64,000 nucleotides of DNA from Burkholderia sp. H160 (GCA_000173575.1 ABYL01000012.1:1-64000); one strand, 5' to 3'. Positions 8,898 through 18,173 are shown, numbered from the stretch's first letter. Translations and numbers: made by a program. The notes: a model not told the origin generated them from the sequence alone.

Positions 8898-10190
8898 TCA
8901 ATCGATCCCGTGAAACACCGCGTCGTCCGGGCCGAGGTAGACGGGCGGGCGCCACGCGGCATCGCGCATCGAATGCTGGACCAGTTTGTCGACGCCGAGC
9001 AGTACCGCGAAAATCGCCATCCGCACCGGAATACCGTTGTCCGTTTGGCGGAAGATCGCGAGCCGCGAATCGTGGTTGAGGTCGGTGCTCAGATCGTTCG
9101 CGCCGGGCCGGCTGTCACGCGGCAGCGGGTGCATGATCAGCGTGTCGGTGCCGCACACGCTATCGACTAGCGCCTGGTTGATCTGGAAGTCCGGCGTGTA
9201 GCCCTCGAACGATTCGTCGGCGAAGCGTTCCTTCTGGATGCGCGTTGCGTACACGACGTCGGCACCGCGCAGGCCGGTGCGCAGGTCGTGCGTCTGCTCG
9301 ATCACGTGACCATTGCGCGAAATCTGCTCGATGATATAGCCCGGCATTTCGAGCATCGGCGGCGAAATCAGCGTGAACTTGATGCCGCGATACAGCGCAA
9401 GCAGCTTCACGAGCGAGTGCACGGTACGCCCGTACTTGAGGTCGCCGACCAGCGCGATATGCGCGCCATCGACGATCTTGCCCAGTCGCGAGAACTCGCG
9501 CTGGATCGTGTAGAGGTCCAGCAGCGCCTGGCTCGGATGCTCGCCGGGGCCGTCGCCGCCGTTGATCACCGGCACGTTGGTCGCGCGCGCGAATTCTGCC
9601 ACCGAGCCTTGCTCCGGATGGCGGATCACCAGCGCGTCGACATAGCCGCTCATCACGCGGCTCGTGTCGTAGATCGATTCGCCCTTTGCCATCGACGAGA
9701 ACGTGAAGCCGGTCGTGTCGCACACCGAGCCGCCGAGCCGGCAGAACGCTGCGCCGAAGCTCACGCGGGTACGCGTGCTCGCCTCGAAGAACAGATTGCC
9801 GAGCACCGCGCCTTCGAGCACACGCGAGATTTTGCGGCGCCGTGCGATCGGCTGCATGATGTCGGCGACGCGAAAGAGCGCTTCGACCGAGTCGCGCGAA
9901 AACTGATCGACCGACAGGAGCTGCGGCTTGCCCTCGAACAGCATTTGGCTCGCGAGCGATTGCGAGTCTACGCTTTGCGTATATCCTTCGCCTGGCTCGG
10001 TGTTCGCGACGATCTCCGACACGAAACGCTCGACAATTTCCGGCATCGCCCGCGATTCCTGCGAGTCGTCCGGCAGCAGCCACGTGTCCAGCGCCCGGCG
10101 CGACACGCCGATGCGGTTCGCGAACGTGTCGCGCGTCATGTTCAGGCGACGCATCGCATCGCGTAGGAAAGCTTGTTGCGGAACGCTCAT
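8898..10190 (-). CDS. pyrB: Aspartate carbamoyltransferase with N-terminal HTH domain
   Basis: 430 residues against about 310 for a bare catalytic chain. Residues 1-65 form an XRE-like helix-turn-helix (MTRDTFANRIGVSRRALDTWLLP). The rest is a complete ATCase: carbamoyl-phosphate loop STRTR at 138-142, GDGPGEHPSQALLDLYT, LVGDLKYGRTVHSL and MHPLPR. It catalyses carbamoyl phosphate plus aspartate to carbamoyl aspartate in pyrimidine synthesis. No other pyr gene is adjacent, so it may be a paralogue of a housekeeping pyrB elsewhere. The HTH could bind DNA or serve as an oligomerisation module. Start ATG fits the HTH beginning. Confidence 0.88.
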   Translation of the reverse strand: MSVPQQAFLRDAMRRLNMTRDTFANRIGVSRRALDTWLLPDDSQESRAMPEIVERFVSEIVANTEPGEGYTQSVDSQSLASQMLFEGKPQLLSVDQFSRDSVEALFRVADIMQPIARRRKISRVLEGAVLGNLFFEASTRTRVSFGAAFCRLGGSVCDTTGFTFSSMAKGESIYDTSRVMSGYVDALVIRHPEQGSVAEFARATNVPVINGGDGPGEHPSQALLDLYTIQREFSRLGKIVDGAHIALVGDLKYGRTVHSLVKLLALYRGIKFTLISPPMLEMPGYIIEQISRNGHVIEQTHDLRTGLRGADVVYATRIQKERFADESFEGYTPDFQINQALVDSVCGTDTLIMHPLPRDSRPGANDLSTDLNHDSRLAIFRQTDNGIPVRMAIFAVLLGVDKLVQHSMRDAAWRPPVYLGPDDAVFHGID

Positions 10191-10629
10191 GAGGGCACCT
10201 GTCGCAAAATGGGGTCGGCCGGAAGTGAGGCAGCAAAACGCGTAGATGTACGCGGTGCGTATATTAGTTTCCCGCGCGCAGAAGTCAAGCGTTTTTCTCC
10301 GCGACCGGCTTCGTGAAGCGCAAGACTGTCCGCCGCGCGGGTTTCGCGGTTACACTGCGATCCATGCACTCTGGCCCCACGTTCCCACTCCGTTCGTCGA
10401 CCTTCGCCCGCGCCGCTCTGGTGAGCGCGGTAGTGGCACGTCCGAACGGTGGTTCGCGCAACGTCGGCGCCAAAGCCAAAAAACAGCCGCTCATCTGACC
10501 GGAGCGCGCAGTTCCGTCGTCGGATGTGCGACGGAACGACCGGTCAACCGCCCGCCTGCGGCTTTCTCCTGTGTTCTCCCTCGCACCGCTGACCCGGATT
10601 CGATACGGTCGTCATCGAGGTAGAACAAC
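10191..10629. other. Intergenic region between pyrB-like and dapA-like genes
   Basis: 439 bases holding the divergent promoters of the HTH-ATCase gene and the DapA-like gene. A short GTG-initiated frame at 10313-10498 (61 residues, basic, ending KKQPLI) can be read, but it has no recognisable motif. I see no convincing terminator, riboswitch or tRNA. Confidence 0.4.
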
Positions 10630-11526
10630 ATGTCTGATTTCTCGGGTATCTGGATTCCGCTGATCACGCCGTTCACCGACGGCGCCGTCGATCACGCCGC
10701 CTTGCGTGCGCTGGTGCGCCGTTATGCGAACGCCGGCGTGGCCGGGTTGGTCGCGCTCGGCACGACCGGCGAGCCGGCCACGCTCGACGCCGCCGAACAG
10801 GACGCCGTGCTCGCGACGATTCTCGAAGCCGCGCGGGCCGACGCCAACGCCACCGACAACATGCAGCGGCGCACGTTGCCGGTGCTGGTGGGCGTCTCGG
10901 GCAATCACACGGCGAGCATGCGCGAGCGGATCGAGCAGCTCAATCCGTTACCGATTGCCGGTGTGTTGATCGCCGCGCCGTATTACACGCGGCCCGCGCA
11001 GGACGGCATCGTCGCGCACTTCAGCGCGCTGGCCGACGCGAGCGCGCATCCGGTCGTGCTTTACGACATTCCGCAGCGCACCGGCGTGCGGCTCGAACTC
11101 GACACGCTGCTGACGCTCGCCGCGCATCCGCGGATTCAGGCGATCAAGGATTGCGCCGGTTCGCTCGACACGACGCTCGCGCTGATTCGTGACGGCCGCC
11201 TGCAGGTTCTCGCGGGAAACGACCTCGAGGTCTTCACGACGCTGTGCGCGGGTGGGAGCGGGGCGATCGCGGCGTCGGCGCATTGGCGGCCCGAGCGTTT
11301 CGTCGCGCTGTATCGCGCGTTGACGGAGGGAAAGCTCGACGAAGGACGGCGCATTTTTCACGCGCTCGTGCCGCATATCGAGCTCGCGTTCGCCGAACCG
11401 AATCCCGCGCCGATCAAGGCGTTGCTCGCGGCCAGCGGGTGGGTGCGCAACGAATTGCGTCTACCAATGACGCGTGCAAGCGAGGCGTTGACCGAACGGC
11501 TGGCGGCCCTAGGGGAGAGGCGTTAG
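10630..11526 (+). CDS. dapA: 4-hydroxy-tetrahydrodipicolinate synthase (DapA family)
   Basis: 298 residues of the DapA/NAL class I aldolase family. Key residues line up: GTTGE (T45-T46), Y145 in LYDIPQRTG and the Schiff-base K173 in AIKDCAG. The enzyme condenses pyruvate with aspartate semialdehyde in lysine and diaminopimelate synthesis. The conserved Tyr-Thr-Thr triad favours true DapA activity over the N-acetylneuraminate lyase or KDG aldolase relatives. It stands alone, so it may be a paralogue. ATG preceded by GAGGTAG. Confidence 0.88.
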   Translation: MSDFSGIWIPLITPFTDGAVDHAALRALVRRYANAGVAGLVALGTTGEPATLDAAEQDAVLATILEAARADANATDNMQRRTLPVLVGVSGNHTASMRERIEQLNPLPIAGVLIAAPYYTRPAQDGIVAHFSALADASAHPVVLYDIPQRTGVRLELDTLLTLAAHPRIQAIKDCAGSLDTTLALIRDGRLQVLAGNDLEVFTTLCAGGSGAIAASAHWRPERFVALYRALTEGKLDEGRRIFHALVPHIELAFAEPNPAPIKALLAASGWVRNELRLPMTRASEALTERLAALGERR

Positions 11527-11535
11527 GCGAACCCT

Positions 11536-13626
11536 TCAGAGCGCGCTTTGCTCACGAACTGTCATCGTCATGCGCGCTCTGAGCAATTCGCCGAAGTCGT
11601 CGGCATTGATCGGCTTGCCGAGCAGGAAGCCCTGCATTTCGTCGCACATCATCGAGCGCAGCTTGTCGAACTGCGATTGGGTTTCGACGCCCTCGGCGAC
11701 CACGTCCATTTCGAGCGAGTGGGCCAGCGCGATGATCGCCGAGACGATCGCGCTGCCCGCGGCGCCGTGCGTGTCGAGACCGCTGGTGAAGAAGCGGTCG
11801 ATCTTCAGTTGCTTCGCCTTAAAGCGCTGCAGATACGCGAGGCTCGAATAACCGGTGCCGAAGTCGTCGATCGAGATGTCGAAGCCGCTCGCCTGAAATG
11901 CGCGGATCACTTCGACCGTGCGCGCGGCGTCATGCATCGCGACGCTCTCGGTGATCTCGAACATGATCTGCTCGCACGCGACGCCCTCGCTCCTGACGAT
12001 GTCGAGCATCGTCTCGACGAGGTCCGGCTGCAGCAGCTGACGCGGCGACAGGTTGATCGCCACCTTCATCGCCGGCAGACCCTGTTCGATCCAGCCGCGA
12101 ATGCGTCGGCAGGTTTCGCCGACGACCCAGTAGCCGATCTGCACGATCTGTCCCGAGCGCTCGGCGACCGGGATGAATTCGAGCGGCGCTAGCGTGCCCA
12201 TCTTCGGATCGTACAGACGGATCAGCGCCTCGGCACCGGTGAGCGCGTCGCCGTCGCCATGAAACTTCGGCTGGAACTGGAGCGAGAAACGATCGTTCAG
12301 CAAGGCTTCGTGCAGCGCTTGCTGGATCTGCAGCGTGCGCATGGCGGCCTCGTTCATGCTGCGCTCGAAAAAGCGGTAGGTGCCGCGACCCGCGCGCTTC
12401 GCTTCGTACATCGCGGCGTCCGCGTGCTTGAGCAGCGTGTCGACGGTGTCGCCGTCGCGCGGAAAGAGCGCGATGCCGATGCTCGGCATCACCTGCAGCG
12501 GTTGCTCGTCGCTCCACGTGCCCTGGCGCATCCGGTCGAGCACGCCGTCGGCGAGCTCGGCCGCGTCGTTGCCGGACGCGAGGTGTTCCGCGAGCACGAC
12601 GAACTCGTCGCCGCCGAGCCGCGCGACCGTGTCGGTCGAACGCACGCATTGCAGGAGGCGCCGCGCGAACGCGGACAGCACCGCATCGCCGGTCGAGTGG
12701 CCGAGCGAATCGTTGATCGTCTTGAAGCCGTCGAGATCCATGAACAGCACCGCGAACGACGAGTGCTGGCGGCGCGCGACGCTGATCGCGCGTTCGATCC
12801 GCTCGGTCAACGTCGCGCGGTTCGGCAGACCGGTCAGCGCGTCGAGCGTTGCGAGCCGCACGACCTGGCCGTTCAGCTTCGACATCGCGCCGAGCAGGAA
12901 CGTAGTGCGCACGTCGAAGCGCGACAGCATCAGCGTGACCGTGAGGACCGCGAGAGTCAGCAGGATCACCGAGGTGGCGAGCCATGTCGAATTGATGTCG
13001 TTGGCCGCGCCGCAGATCGCGTCGGGCGCGAAGCGGGCGGCGGCCATGCCCGCGTAGTGCATCCCACTAATTGCGACGCCCATCACCAGCGCCGCGGCCA
13101 GACGTTTGAGTGCGATATGGCGCTCGTCTTCGTTGCTGAGCGCGCGTGCCATCCACAGCGCGGCGCTCGATGCGCCGATCGCGATCGCGATCGAGGCCAC
13201 GAACCATGCCGGCTGGTACTCGATCGCGGGCGCCATGCGCAGCGCCGCCATCCCGGTGTAATGCATGCCGGCGATACCGATCCCCATCAGCACGCCGCCC
13301 GCCAGCAGCCGGCCCGGCGTCAGGCGCGCGCGGGTCGTCATGCAGAGCGCCAGGTACGAGGCGCCGATCGCGAGCGCGAGCGAGCAGGCGGTCAACGTGA
13401 GGTCATAGCCGAGCGGGATCGGCAGCGAGAACGCGAGCATCGCAACGAAGTGCATCGACCAGATGCCGACGCCGAGCGCCAGCGCACCGCCGAGCCGCCA
13501 CGCATGCCGCCCGCGCGCCGAGGCGAGCAGGAAGATGCGGCCAGTCAGATCGAGCGCGGTGTACGACGCGAGCGTCGCGACCGCGAACGAAATCGCGACC
13601 AGCCATAGATTGTAAGAACTATGCAT
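11536..13626 (-). CDS. MHYT-GGDEF-EAL cyclic-di-GMP signalling protein
   Basis: 696 residues from ATG 13626. The N-terminal seven-helix MHYT sensor domain (about residues 10-240) has copies of the MH-x2-GM motif (IGIAGMHYTGMAAL, VAISGMHYAGMAAA), thought to bind a metal and sense gases. A GGDEF domain with an intact RLGGDEFVVL motif (about 390) and an EAL domain with intact EALIR and DDFGTGYSSL follow, so both diguanylate cyclase and phosphodiesterase activity are possible. Inner-membrane bound, it would adjust c-di-GMP and hence motility or biofilm. Convergent with the DapA gene, 9 bases apart. A start 11 codons upstream is possible. Confidence 0.92.
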   Translation of the reverse strand: MHSSYNLWLVAISFAVATLASYTALDLTGRIFLLASARGRHAWRLGGALALGVGIWSMHFVAMLAFSLPIPLGYDLTLTACSLALAIGASYLALCMTTRARLTPGRLLAGGVLMGIGIAGMHYTGMAALRMAPAIEYQPAWFVASIAIAIGASSAALWMARALSNEDERHIALKRLAAALVMGVAISGMHYAGMAAARFAPDAICGAANDINSTWLATSVILLTLAVLTVTLMLSRFDVRTTFLLGAMSKLNGQVVRLATLDALTGLPNRATLTERIERAISVARRQHSSFAVLFMDLDGFKTINDSLGHSTGDAVLSAFARRLLQCVRSTDTVARLGGDEFVVLAEHLASGNDAAELADGVLDRMRQGTWSDEQPLQVMPSIGIALFPRDGDTVDTLLKHADAAMYEAKRAGRGTYRFFERSMNEAAMRTLQIQQALHEALLNDRFSLQFQPKFHGDGDALTGAEALIRLYDPKMGTLAPLEFIPVAERSGQIVQIGYWVVGETCRRIRGWIEQGLPAMKVAINLSPRQLLQPDLVETMLDIVRSEGVACEQIMFEITESVAMHDAARTVEVIRAFQASGFDISIDDFGTGYSSLAYLQRFKAKQLKIDRFFTSGLDTHGAAGSAIVSAIIALAHSLEMDVVAEGVETQSQFDKLRSMMCDEMQGFLLGKPINADDFGELLRARMTMTVREQSAL

Positions 13627-13685
13627 ATTGGGTCCGCCGGATGGAATGCGGCAGGACATGTTATCGGCAGTTTGCGTATTTTTGT

Positions 13686-14144
13686 TTAACTTATTCGCGA
13701 TTCGCCAACCGGGGCCGAAGTGTCATCGCGGCTCAGCGCGAAACCCTCGTCGAGCCAGCCGGTGACGCCGCCCGCCATCAGCTTGACGGGCCGCCCGAGC
13801 TGGGCGAGCCGCAATGCGCCGCGCGCGGCGCCGTTGCAGTGCGGGCCAGCGCAGTAGGTGACGAACAGCGTGTCCGGTGCATAGGCGGCCAGCTTCGACG
13901 CGACGATCTTGCCGTGCGGCAGATTCAGCGCGCCTGGCACGTGGCCCTGCGCGAACAGCGCGGGACTGCGCACGTCGAGTAGCACGAAGCCTGGCGCGCC
14001 GCTCGCGAGCGCGGCGTGGACGTCGGCACAATCGGTTTCGAAGCGCAGCGACGCTTGAAAATGCGCGAGCGCGGTGGCGCTGTCGGCGGCGGGGATCGCC
14101 GTGACGGCGTTCGGAGCGGAGGCGGTGGAGTTGTCGTGAGTCAT
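13686..14144 (-). CDS. Rhodanese-domain protein
   Basis: 152 residues. A single rhodanese domain occupies about residues 35-145, with the substrate loop and catalytic cysteine in VTYCAGPHCNGA and the structural motif LLDVRSPALFAQGHVPGALNLP. It is likely a sulfurtransferase handling persulfides. It lies divergently beside ftrA (122 bases between starts), a pairing I recall from many Burkholderia genomes, suggesting co-regulation. The ATG at 14144 was chosen; an in-frame TTG three codons upstream is possible. Confidence 0.85.
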   Translation of the reverse strand: MTHDNSTASAPNAVTAIPAADSATALAHFQASLRFETDCADVHAALASGAPGFVLLDVRSPALFAQGHVPGALNLPHGKIVASKLAAYAPDTLFVTYCAGPHCNGAARGALRLAQLGRPVKLMAGGVTGWLDEGFALSRDDTSAPVGESRIS

Positions 14145-14265
14145 GGTAAGCAAGGGGACGAGTTGATCGGAAGGTCTGTCGCGCGAGTTTCAGACCCGGT
14201 CAGTGTGCCGGGCGGCCGGTCGCCGGATAAGTGGCGTGATCGTCAATCTCCGGTAACATCGCGCC

Positions 14266-15225
14266 ATGCATAACCATCTCGTCGTCGCGCTGGCCTACGA
14301 CCGGCTCTGCACCTTCGAATTCGGCTGCGTGACCGAACTGTTCGCGCTCGAGCGTCCCGAGCTCGGCGTGCCGTGGTATCGCTTCGCGGTCTGCGCAGGC
14401 GAGCCCGGTCCGATTCGCGCGGCGGGCGGCATCACGCTCGCCGCGCCGTACACACTGAAGCTGCTCGCGAGCGCCGACACGATCGTGATTCCGGGCTGGC
14501 GTGACGCCGACGAAGTGCCGCCTGCCGCGCTGCTGCGCCGGATTCGCGCGGCCTACGAGCGCGGCGCGCGGCTCTGCTCGATCTGCTCGGGCGTGTTCGT
14601 GCTTGCCGCGGCCGGCGTGCTCGATGGCAAGAACGTGACCACGCACTGGCGCTACGCTGAGAAGTTGCAGCAGCGCTATCCGCTGCTGCGCGTGCAGCCC
14701 GACGCGCTGTATGTCGACGAAGGGCAGGTGATTACATCGGCCGGATCGGCGGCCGGGCTCGATATGCTGCTGCATCTGGTGCGGCGCGATCATGGCAGTG
14801 CGGTCGCGAATCTCGTCGCGCAACGGCTCGTGGTGCCGCCGCATCGCGAGGGCGGCCAGGCGCAGTTCGTGCCGCGCCCGATGCCGCACGACGAGAGCGG
14901 ACGAATCGCGAAGCTGATGGACTGGGTGCGCAGCCACGCGGCCGAGCCGCATACGCTGAGCTCGCTCGCCGGGCGCGCGGCGATGAGCCCGCGCACGCTG
15001 CAACGACAGTTCCGCGACGCGACCGGCATGGCGCCTTATGAATGGCTCGTCAGGGAACGCGTCGCGATTGCGCGTGAGTTGCTCGAAGCCACGCCGCCGC
15101 TGCCGATGACGCGCGTCGCCGAGCTGGCGGGGTTCGGGTCGGAAGAGTCGTTGCGGCGGCATTTTCGCCGCGTCGCGTTGACGAGTCCGGGGGCTTATCG
15201 GCGTAGGTTTGGGGGCGAGGGGTGA
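14266..15225 (+). CDS. ftrA: FtrA-like regulator (DJ-1/PfpI plus AraC HTH)
   Basis: 319 residues. Residues 1-190 form a DJ-1/PfpI (GATase1-like) domain with the cysteine elbow in LCSICSGVFVLAAAGVLDG. Residues about 215-315 form a double-HTH AraC domain (SLAGRAAMSPRTLQRQF, RVAELAGFGSEESLRRHFRR). This is the GlxA/FtrA class of transcriptional activator. The divergent rhodanese gene is the probable target. The DJ-1 cysteine is retained, so ligand or redox sensing is possible. Confidence 0.88.
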   Translation: MHNHLVVALAYDRLCTFEFGCVTELFALERPELGVPWYRFAVCAGEPGPIRAAGGITLAAPYTLKLLASADTIVIPGWRDADEVPPAALLRRIRAAYERGARLCSICSGVFVLAAAGVLDGKNVTTHWRYAEKLQQRYPLLRVQPDALYVDEGQVITSAGSAAGLDMLLHLVRRDHGSAVANLVAQRLVVPPHREGGQAQFVPRPMPHDESGRIAKLMDWVRSHAAEPHTLSSLAGRAAMSPRTLQRQFRDATGMAPYEWLVRERVAIARELLEATPPLPMTRVAELAGFGSEESLRRHFRRVALTSPGAYRRRFGGEG

Positions 15226-15273
15226 GTGGGGCCGGGTGATGCCATGAAGGTTCTCGCAGCGACGACGACCCGG

Positions 15274-15801
15274 TTAGACGAGCGTGCGCCGATGGCTTGC
15301 TATCGCATAGCGCGTCACGCTCATCACGAAGGCGAGAATGGCGATGGAGGTCGCTGGAAAAGCCCAGTCCAGCAGATGGTATGCACGATCGACCCCGTGG
15401 GTTGCTTTGAGCCACGTCCAGAACGGATGCCACGCATTGATGACGCCCGGCATGTATGCGAAACACCACAGCGCATTCGTCAGCAACAGGAGGGCGGCCG
15501 CGTTAAACGCCAACAATGATGCATAAAACTCGAAGTTCGAGCCTGTCGAGCGCGCCCACTGGCGGTACCCGTAGGCAAGCAGTCCACTGATGGCCACCGC
15601 TGCGACAAGCAACGACAGCCCGAAGGCAAGATCGAGCCGTTCGTCGACTGTACCGGCGCCGTAGGCATCAAGCAGGAATTGCCAGACAGGGTTCGCGATG
15701 GTGAGAATCGACGCTCCGAACCATGCCCACCATGTGGCGCTGGCACCCGCGAAGGCAATCAGCGCCACAATGCCGGATAGAACGAGGGCGGCTTTTTTCA
15801 T
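15274..15801 (-). CDS. Four-helix membrane protein, putative Tldi1-type immunity
   Basis: 175 residues, mostly hydrophobic. Four likely transmembrane helices lie at about residues 5-25, 60-80, 95-118 and 142-163, with a tryptophan-rich loop (WHPFWTWLK). Its ATG overlaps the stop of the DUF2778 gene as ATGA, so the two are translationally coupled. Membrane proteins immediately downstream of DUF2778/Tlde1 peptidoglycan effectors usually act as immunity, shielding the producer's own cell wall. I infer that role from position and topology; the sequence has no motif I recognise. Confidence 0.6.
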   Translation of the reverse strand: MKKAALVLSGIVALIAFAGASATWWAWFGASILTIANPVWQFLLDAYGAGTVDERLDLAFGLSLLVAAVAISGLLAYGYRQWARSTGSNFEFYASLLAFNAAALLLLTNALWCFAYMPGVINAWHPFWTWLKATHGVDRAYHLLDWAFPATSIAILAFVMSVTRYAIASHRRTLV

Positions 15802-16265
15802 TGAACCGTTAACACGCCGTAAGCCGATAGCGAAGTTCCTTGGACCGGGTTGCGCGCTGTGCCGCCGAAGATGGCCCGGATATGATGCCAGTCGTTAAGG
15901 GACTCGATGGCAATGCAGCCTTGACTGATGCCATGCCCTTTGGGATGCAATCGGAATGCGCCGCGCTGGATCCCGTCGCAAATAGTGATGTCATCGATCT
16001 TCCCGTCGATCGAATAAAGCGCATACCATTCATTGATTCCGCTGCCGCGCAGCTGACCGCCGATCCAGTCCCTGACCGCACCGAGTCGTCCCCCGGACTG
16101 CCGGTCAAAGATGTAATACCTGCCGGGAGGGATCGCTCCTCTCTTAGGGACGCACGAGCGTTTGTTGACGTATCCATCCATTCCCGAAAATGCGGGAACC
16201 GAGAGCGCGCCGATCTTAATATTGCTAAGGGGCTTGTCGTTCAGCTCAAAAGTACATTGCAGCAC
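15798..16265 (-). CDS. DUF2778 (Tlde1-like) peptidoglycan-targeting effector
   Basis: 155 residues. The C-terminal half has the hallmark of the DUF2778/Tlde1 fold, an L,D-transpeptidase-like domain: H107 and H111, then ISQGC with S114 and the probable nucleophile C117. The N-terminus (TFELNDKPL, GALSVPAFSG, IPPGRYYI) also matches the family. Members are type VI effectors that cut or exchange peptidoglycan stem peptides in a rival's periplasm. No signal peptide is present, as expected for type VI cargo. The downstream overlapping membrane protein would be immunity. No T6SS structural gene is visible in the window. Confidence 0.75.
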   Translation of the reverse strand: MLQCTFELNDKPLSNIKIGALSVPAFSGMDGYVNKRSCVPKRGAIPPGRYYIFDRQSGGRLGAVRDWIGGQLRGSGINEWYALYSIDGKIDDITICDGIQRGAFRLHPKGHGISQGCIAIESLNDWHHIRAIFGGTARNPVQGTSLSAYGVLTVQ

Positions 16266-16575
16266 GTATTCGTCCTGAATATTAGTTAGTTATCCCCTCT
16301 ATCGAGTTAACAGCACCACAGGAGGATGGAAATACACCTAGGGGCGGGGATGGGTTTGCGCATGGTAATGCACTGCCGGTTCAATCCGCATGGTCTTACA
16401 AAAATTTTACAAACCGGCGGCGGAGTCCTTGCGTCTCGCGATACACGCTTGACGTGCGCACGCACGGCTCGCCGCAGGTCTGCGGCTTCGGCCACAACGT
16501 TAGTGCCGAGGAACATTACTTTCAGCGGCCCCCGACGCTTATCATGCAGACCATCGCCACAAAATAGCGCGCGCC
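16266..16575. other. Intergenic region upstream of the DUF2778 gene
   Basis: 310 bases of lower G+C holding the start regions of two divergent genes. An A/T-rich stretch (ttacaaaaattttacaaac, around 16394-16413) could be part of a promoter. No convincing gene, repeat or RNA seen. Confidence 0.35.
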
Positions 16576-17343
16576 ATGCCAAACATTCTGAATCATGCCG
16601 AGCTCGTGTTCCTCCTGTCGTTCGTATTGATGTGGCTGGCGGCGCGCATCGGCGCGACGATGCTGCGGCGCTTCGGGACAATCGCCGACGATGCCCGCGA
16701 CGAGTTCAGCGTGATCCAGACCGCGACGCTGACGCTGCTCGCGCTGATCATCGGCTTTACGTTTTCGATGGCGGTAGGCCGCTATGATCTTCGCGAACAT
16801 TACGAGGAAGAGGAGGCGAGCGCGATCAGTACCGCCTACGTGCGCGCCGACCTGCTGCCCGCCGCCGATGCGGCCACGCTCCGCGCATTGCTCATCGAGT
16901 ATCTCAATGTGCGGGTTTTGTTCTACACGACGCGCGATACGCGGGAGCTCAGCCAGGTCGACGCGGACACCGCGCGCCTGCAGCAGGAAATGTGGACGGC
17001 GGTCAGGAATGCGGCGGCCGCGCAGCCGACGCCGATCGCGGCGCTCGTCGTCACTGCGATCAACGACGTGCTCAACATGCAGGGCTACGCGCAGGCCGCG
17101 TGGTGGAACCGCATCCCGTACGCGGCGTGGGGATTGATGGCCGTGATGGCGATCTGCGCGAACCTGCTGGTCGGCTATGGCGCGCGGGCGCTGACGGCCG
17201 GCGCGGGCTTGCTGCTGGTCGTGCCGCTCGTGGTGGCGCTGGCGTTTGCGCTGATCGCCGATATCGACAGCCCGCGTGGCGGCATGATTCATGTGCGCCC
17301 GTTCAATCTGCAGGCGCTGGTGACTTCGCTCCATCCGGGTTGA
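16576..17343 (+). CDS. DUF4239 (bestrophin-like) membrane protein
   Basis: 255 residues. Two N-terminal transmembrane helices (about 8-24 and 52-70) flank ARIGATMLRRFG. A soluble helical domain (75-180) includes VGRYDLREHYEEEEASAISTAYVRADLL, and two more helices lie at 188-208 and 212-232. This matches DUF4239, a bestrophin-like domain family of unknown function. The conserved R-YD-R and E-EA residues after helix 2 are the family signature. No operon partner; the next frame is a fragment. Confidence 0.75.
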   Translation: MPNILNHAELVFLLSFVLMWLAARIGATMLRRFGTIADDARDEFSVIQTATLTLLALIIGFTFSMAVGRYDLREHYEEEEASAISTAYVRADLLPAADAATLRALLIEYLNVRVLFYTTRDTRELSQVDADTARLQQEMWTAVRNAAAAQPTPIAALVVTAINDVLNMQGYAQAAWWNRIPYAAWGLMAVMAICANLLVGYGARALTAGAGLLLVVPLVVALAFALIADIDSPRGGMIHVRPFNLQALVTSLHPG

Positions 17344-17428
17344 GCCCGCATTGAATTCGCGGGGCGCGCCGAGGTCACAACAGGCGTTGAACTCACCTCT
17401 ACCTCGCGCTCATACAACCGAATCCCCT

Positions 17429-17540
17429 GTGTCCGACATTGCCAGGATCATCACGAGCTTCGACGCCGGCCGCGACCCCGAGCGGCTCGCGATGAAATAC
17501 AAAGCCATGCGCGGCTCGCCGTTCGGGTTTCTGCGTGAAG
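17429..17540 (+). pseudogene. 5' remnant of a DUF2252-family gene
   Basis: A GTG-initiated frame gives about 36 residues (FDAGRDPERLAMKYKAM, then GSPFGFLR). This is the start of DUF2252 proteins, usually about 400 residues long. Directly after FLR the frame diverges into unrelated sequence, and the frame two bases on reads into a different open stretch. The rest of the gene is gone, so this looks like the left scar of an insertion or deletion at the edge of the accessory block to its right. Confidence 0.55.
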
Positions 17541-17747
17541 CCGAGCCGCGCGGAGGCGCTCGCGCTGTGCCGCACCGCGCTCGCCGACTGGAACGGCAAG
17601 CTGCCACGGCTCGAGGAAGTCATCAACAGCATGGCCGAGCCGAGCGCATGGGCGCATCTGCGCAGCGGAGGGCCATGTGTGAATACAGTTGATGAGGACC
17701 ACAGCGCGATGTGTGCGGGCAATCCTTCACGACAACTGGCACCGCGT

Positions 17748-18149
17748 ATGACCAACCCCACCAGAAGGCAGCAATCTCCCTCCCGTCCCCCTGTAGACGC
17801 CCTCCAGTATGAACGCCTCGCGCTTGCCGCCTACCACGCTTGCGACCGGCAGGGGCAGCAACTTCAACACCTGATTACTCTTGCGACCTCGATGCTCAGG
17901 AGTCCTGCTACAACTCTCGAGGAAAGAAGCGAGCACCGGAACCTGCTGGAGATCATGATCCAGACCGGCCAGAACTACTACCAGGCTAACCGTTGCGATC
18001 AGGAACTGTTCACCGTGCTTGCCCTCGACGCCAAGGGGCTTCCCCAGCGCCAACTGAAACCGGAGGACGCGACAGCGATTCTCGCCGGCGCTACGGAAGG
18101 CGTGAACGCGAAACTGGCGGCGATGGACGCTTCATGGAAGCAACACTAA
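17748..18149 (+). CDS. Hypothetical helical protein upstream of lipase effector
   Basis: 133 residues from ATG 17748; the frame stays open upstream through a scrambled stretch to 17535, and an ATG at 17709 is an alternative. Predominantly helical and polar, with no signal peptide or membrane segment (LALAAYHACDRQGQQLQHL; LEIMIQTGQNYYQANRCDQELF). It is followed by a strong terminator and then the lipase/ankyrin pair on the same strand. Codon use is less G/C-biased than the core genes. No family recognised. It may belong to the type VI cargo block, but nothing shows a function. Confidence 0.55.
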   Translation: MTNPTRRQQSPSRPPVDALQYERLALAAYHACDRQGQQLQHLITLATSMLRSPATTLEERSEHRNLLEIMIQTGQNYYQANRCDQELFTVLALDAKGLPQRQLKPEDATAILAGATEGVNAKLAAMDASWKQH

Positions 18150-18173
18150 CCAGTTTCGATCCCTGACGATGAA

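Noticed and set aside
10313..10498. Possible 61-residue basic protein in the pyrB-dapA gap
   Set aside because: Starts with GTG without a good ribosome site, has no motif, and is in G/C-rich DNA where such frames arise by chance.
11548..13608. Long plus-strand frames opposite the MHYT-GGDEF-EAL gene
   Set aside because: Arg/His/Ala-rich mirror of the real gene on the minus strand; the minus-strand protein has intact family motifs.
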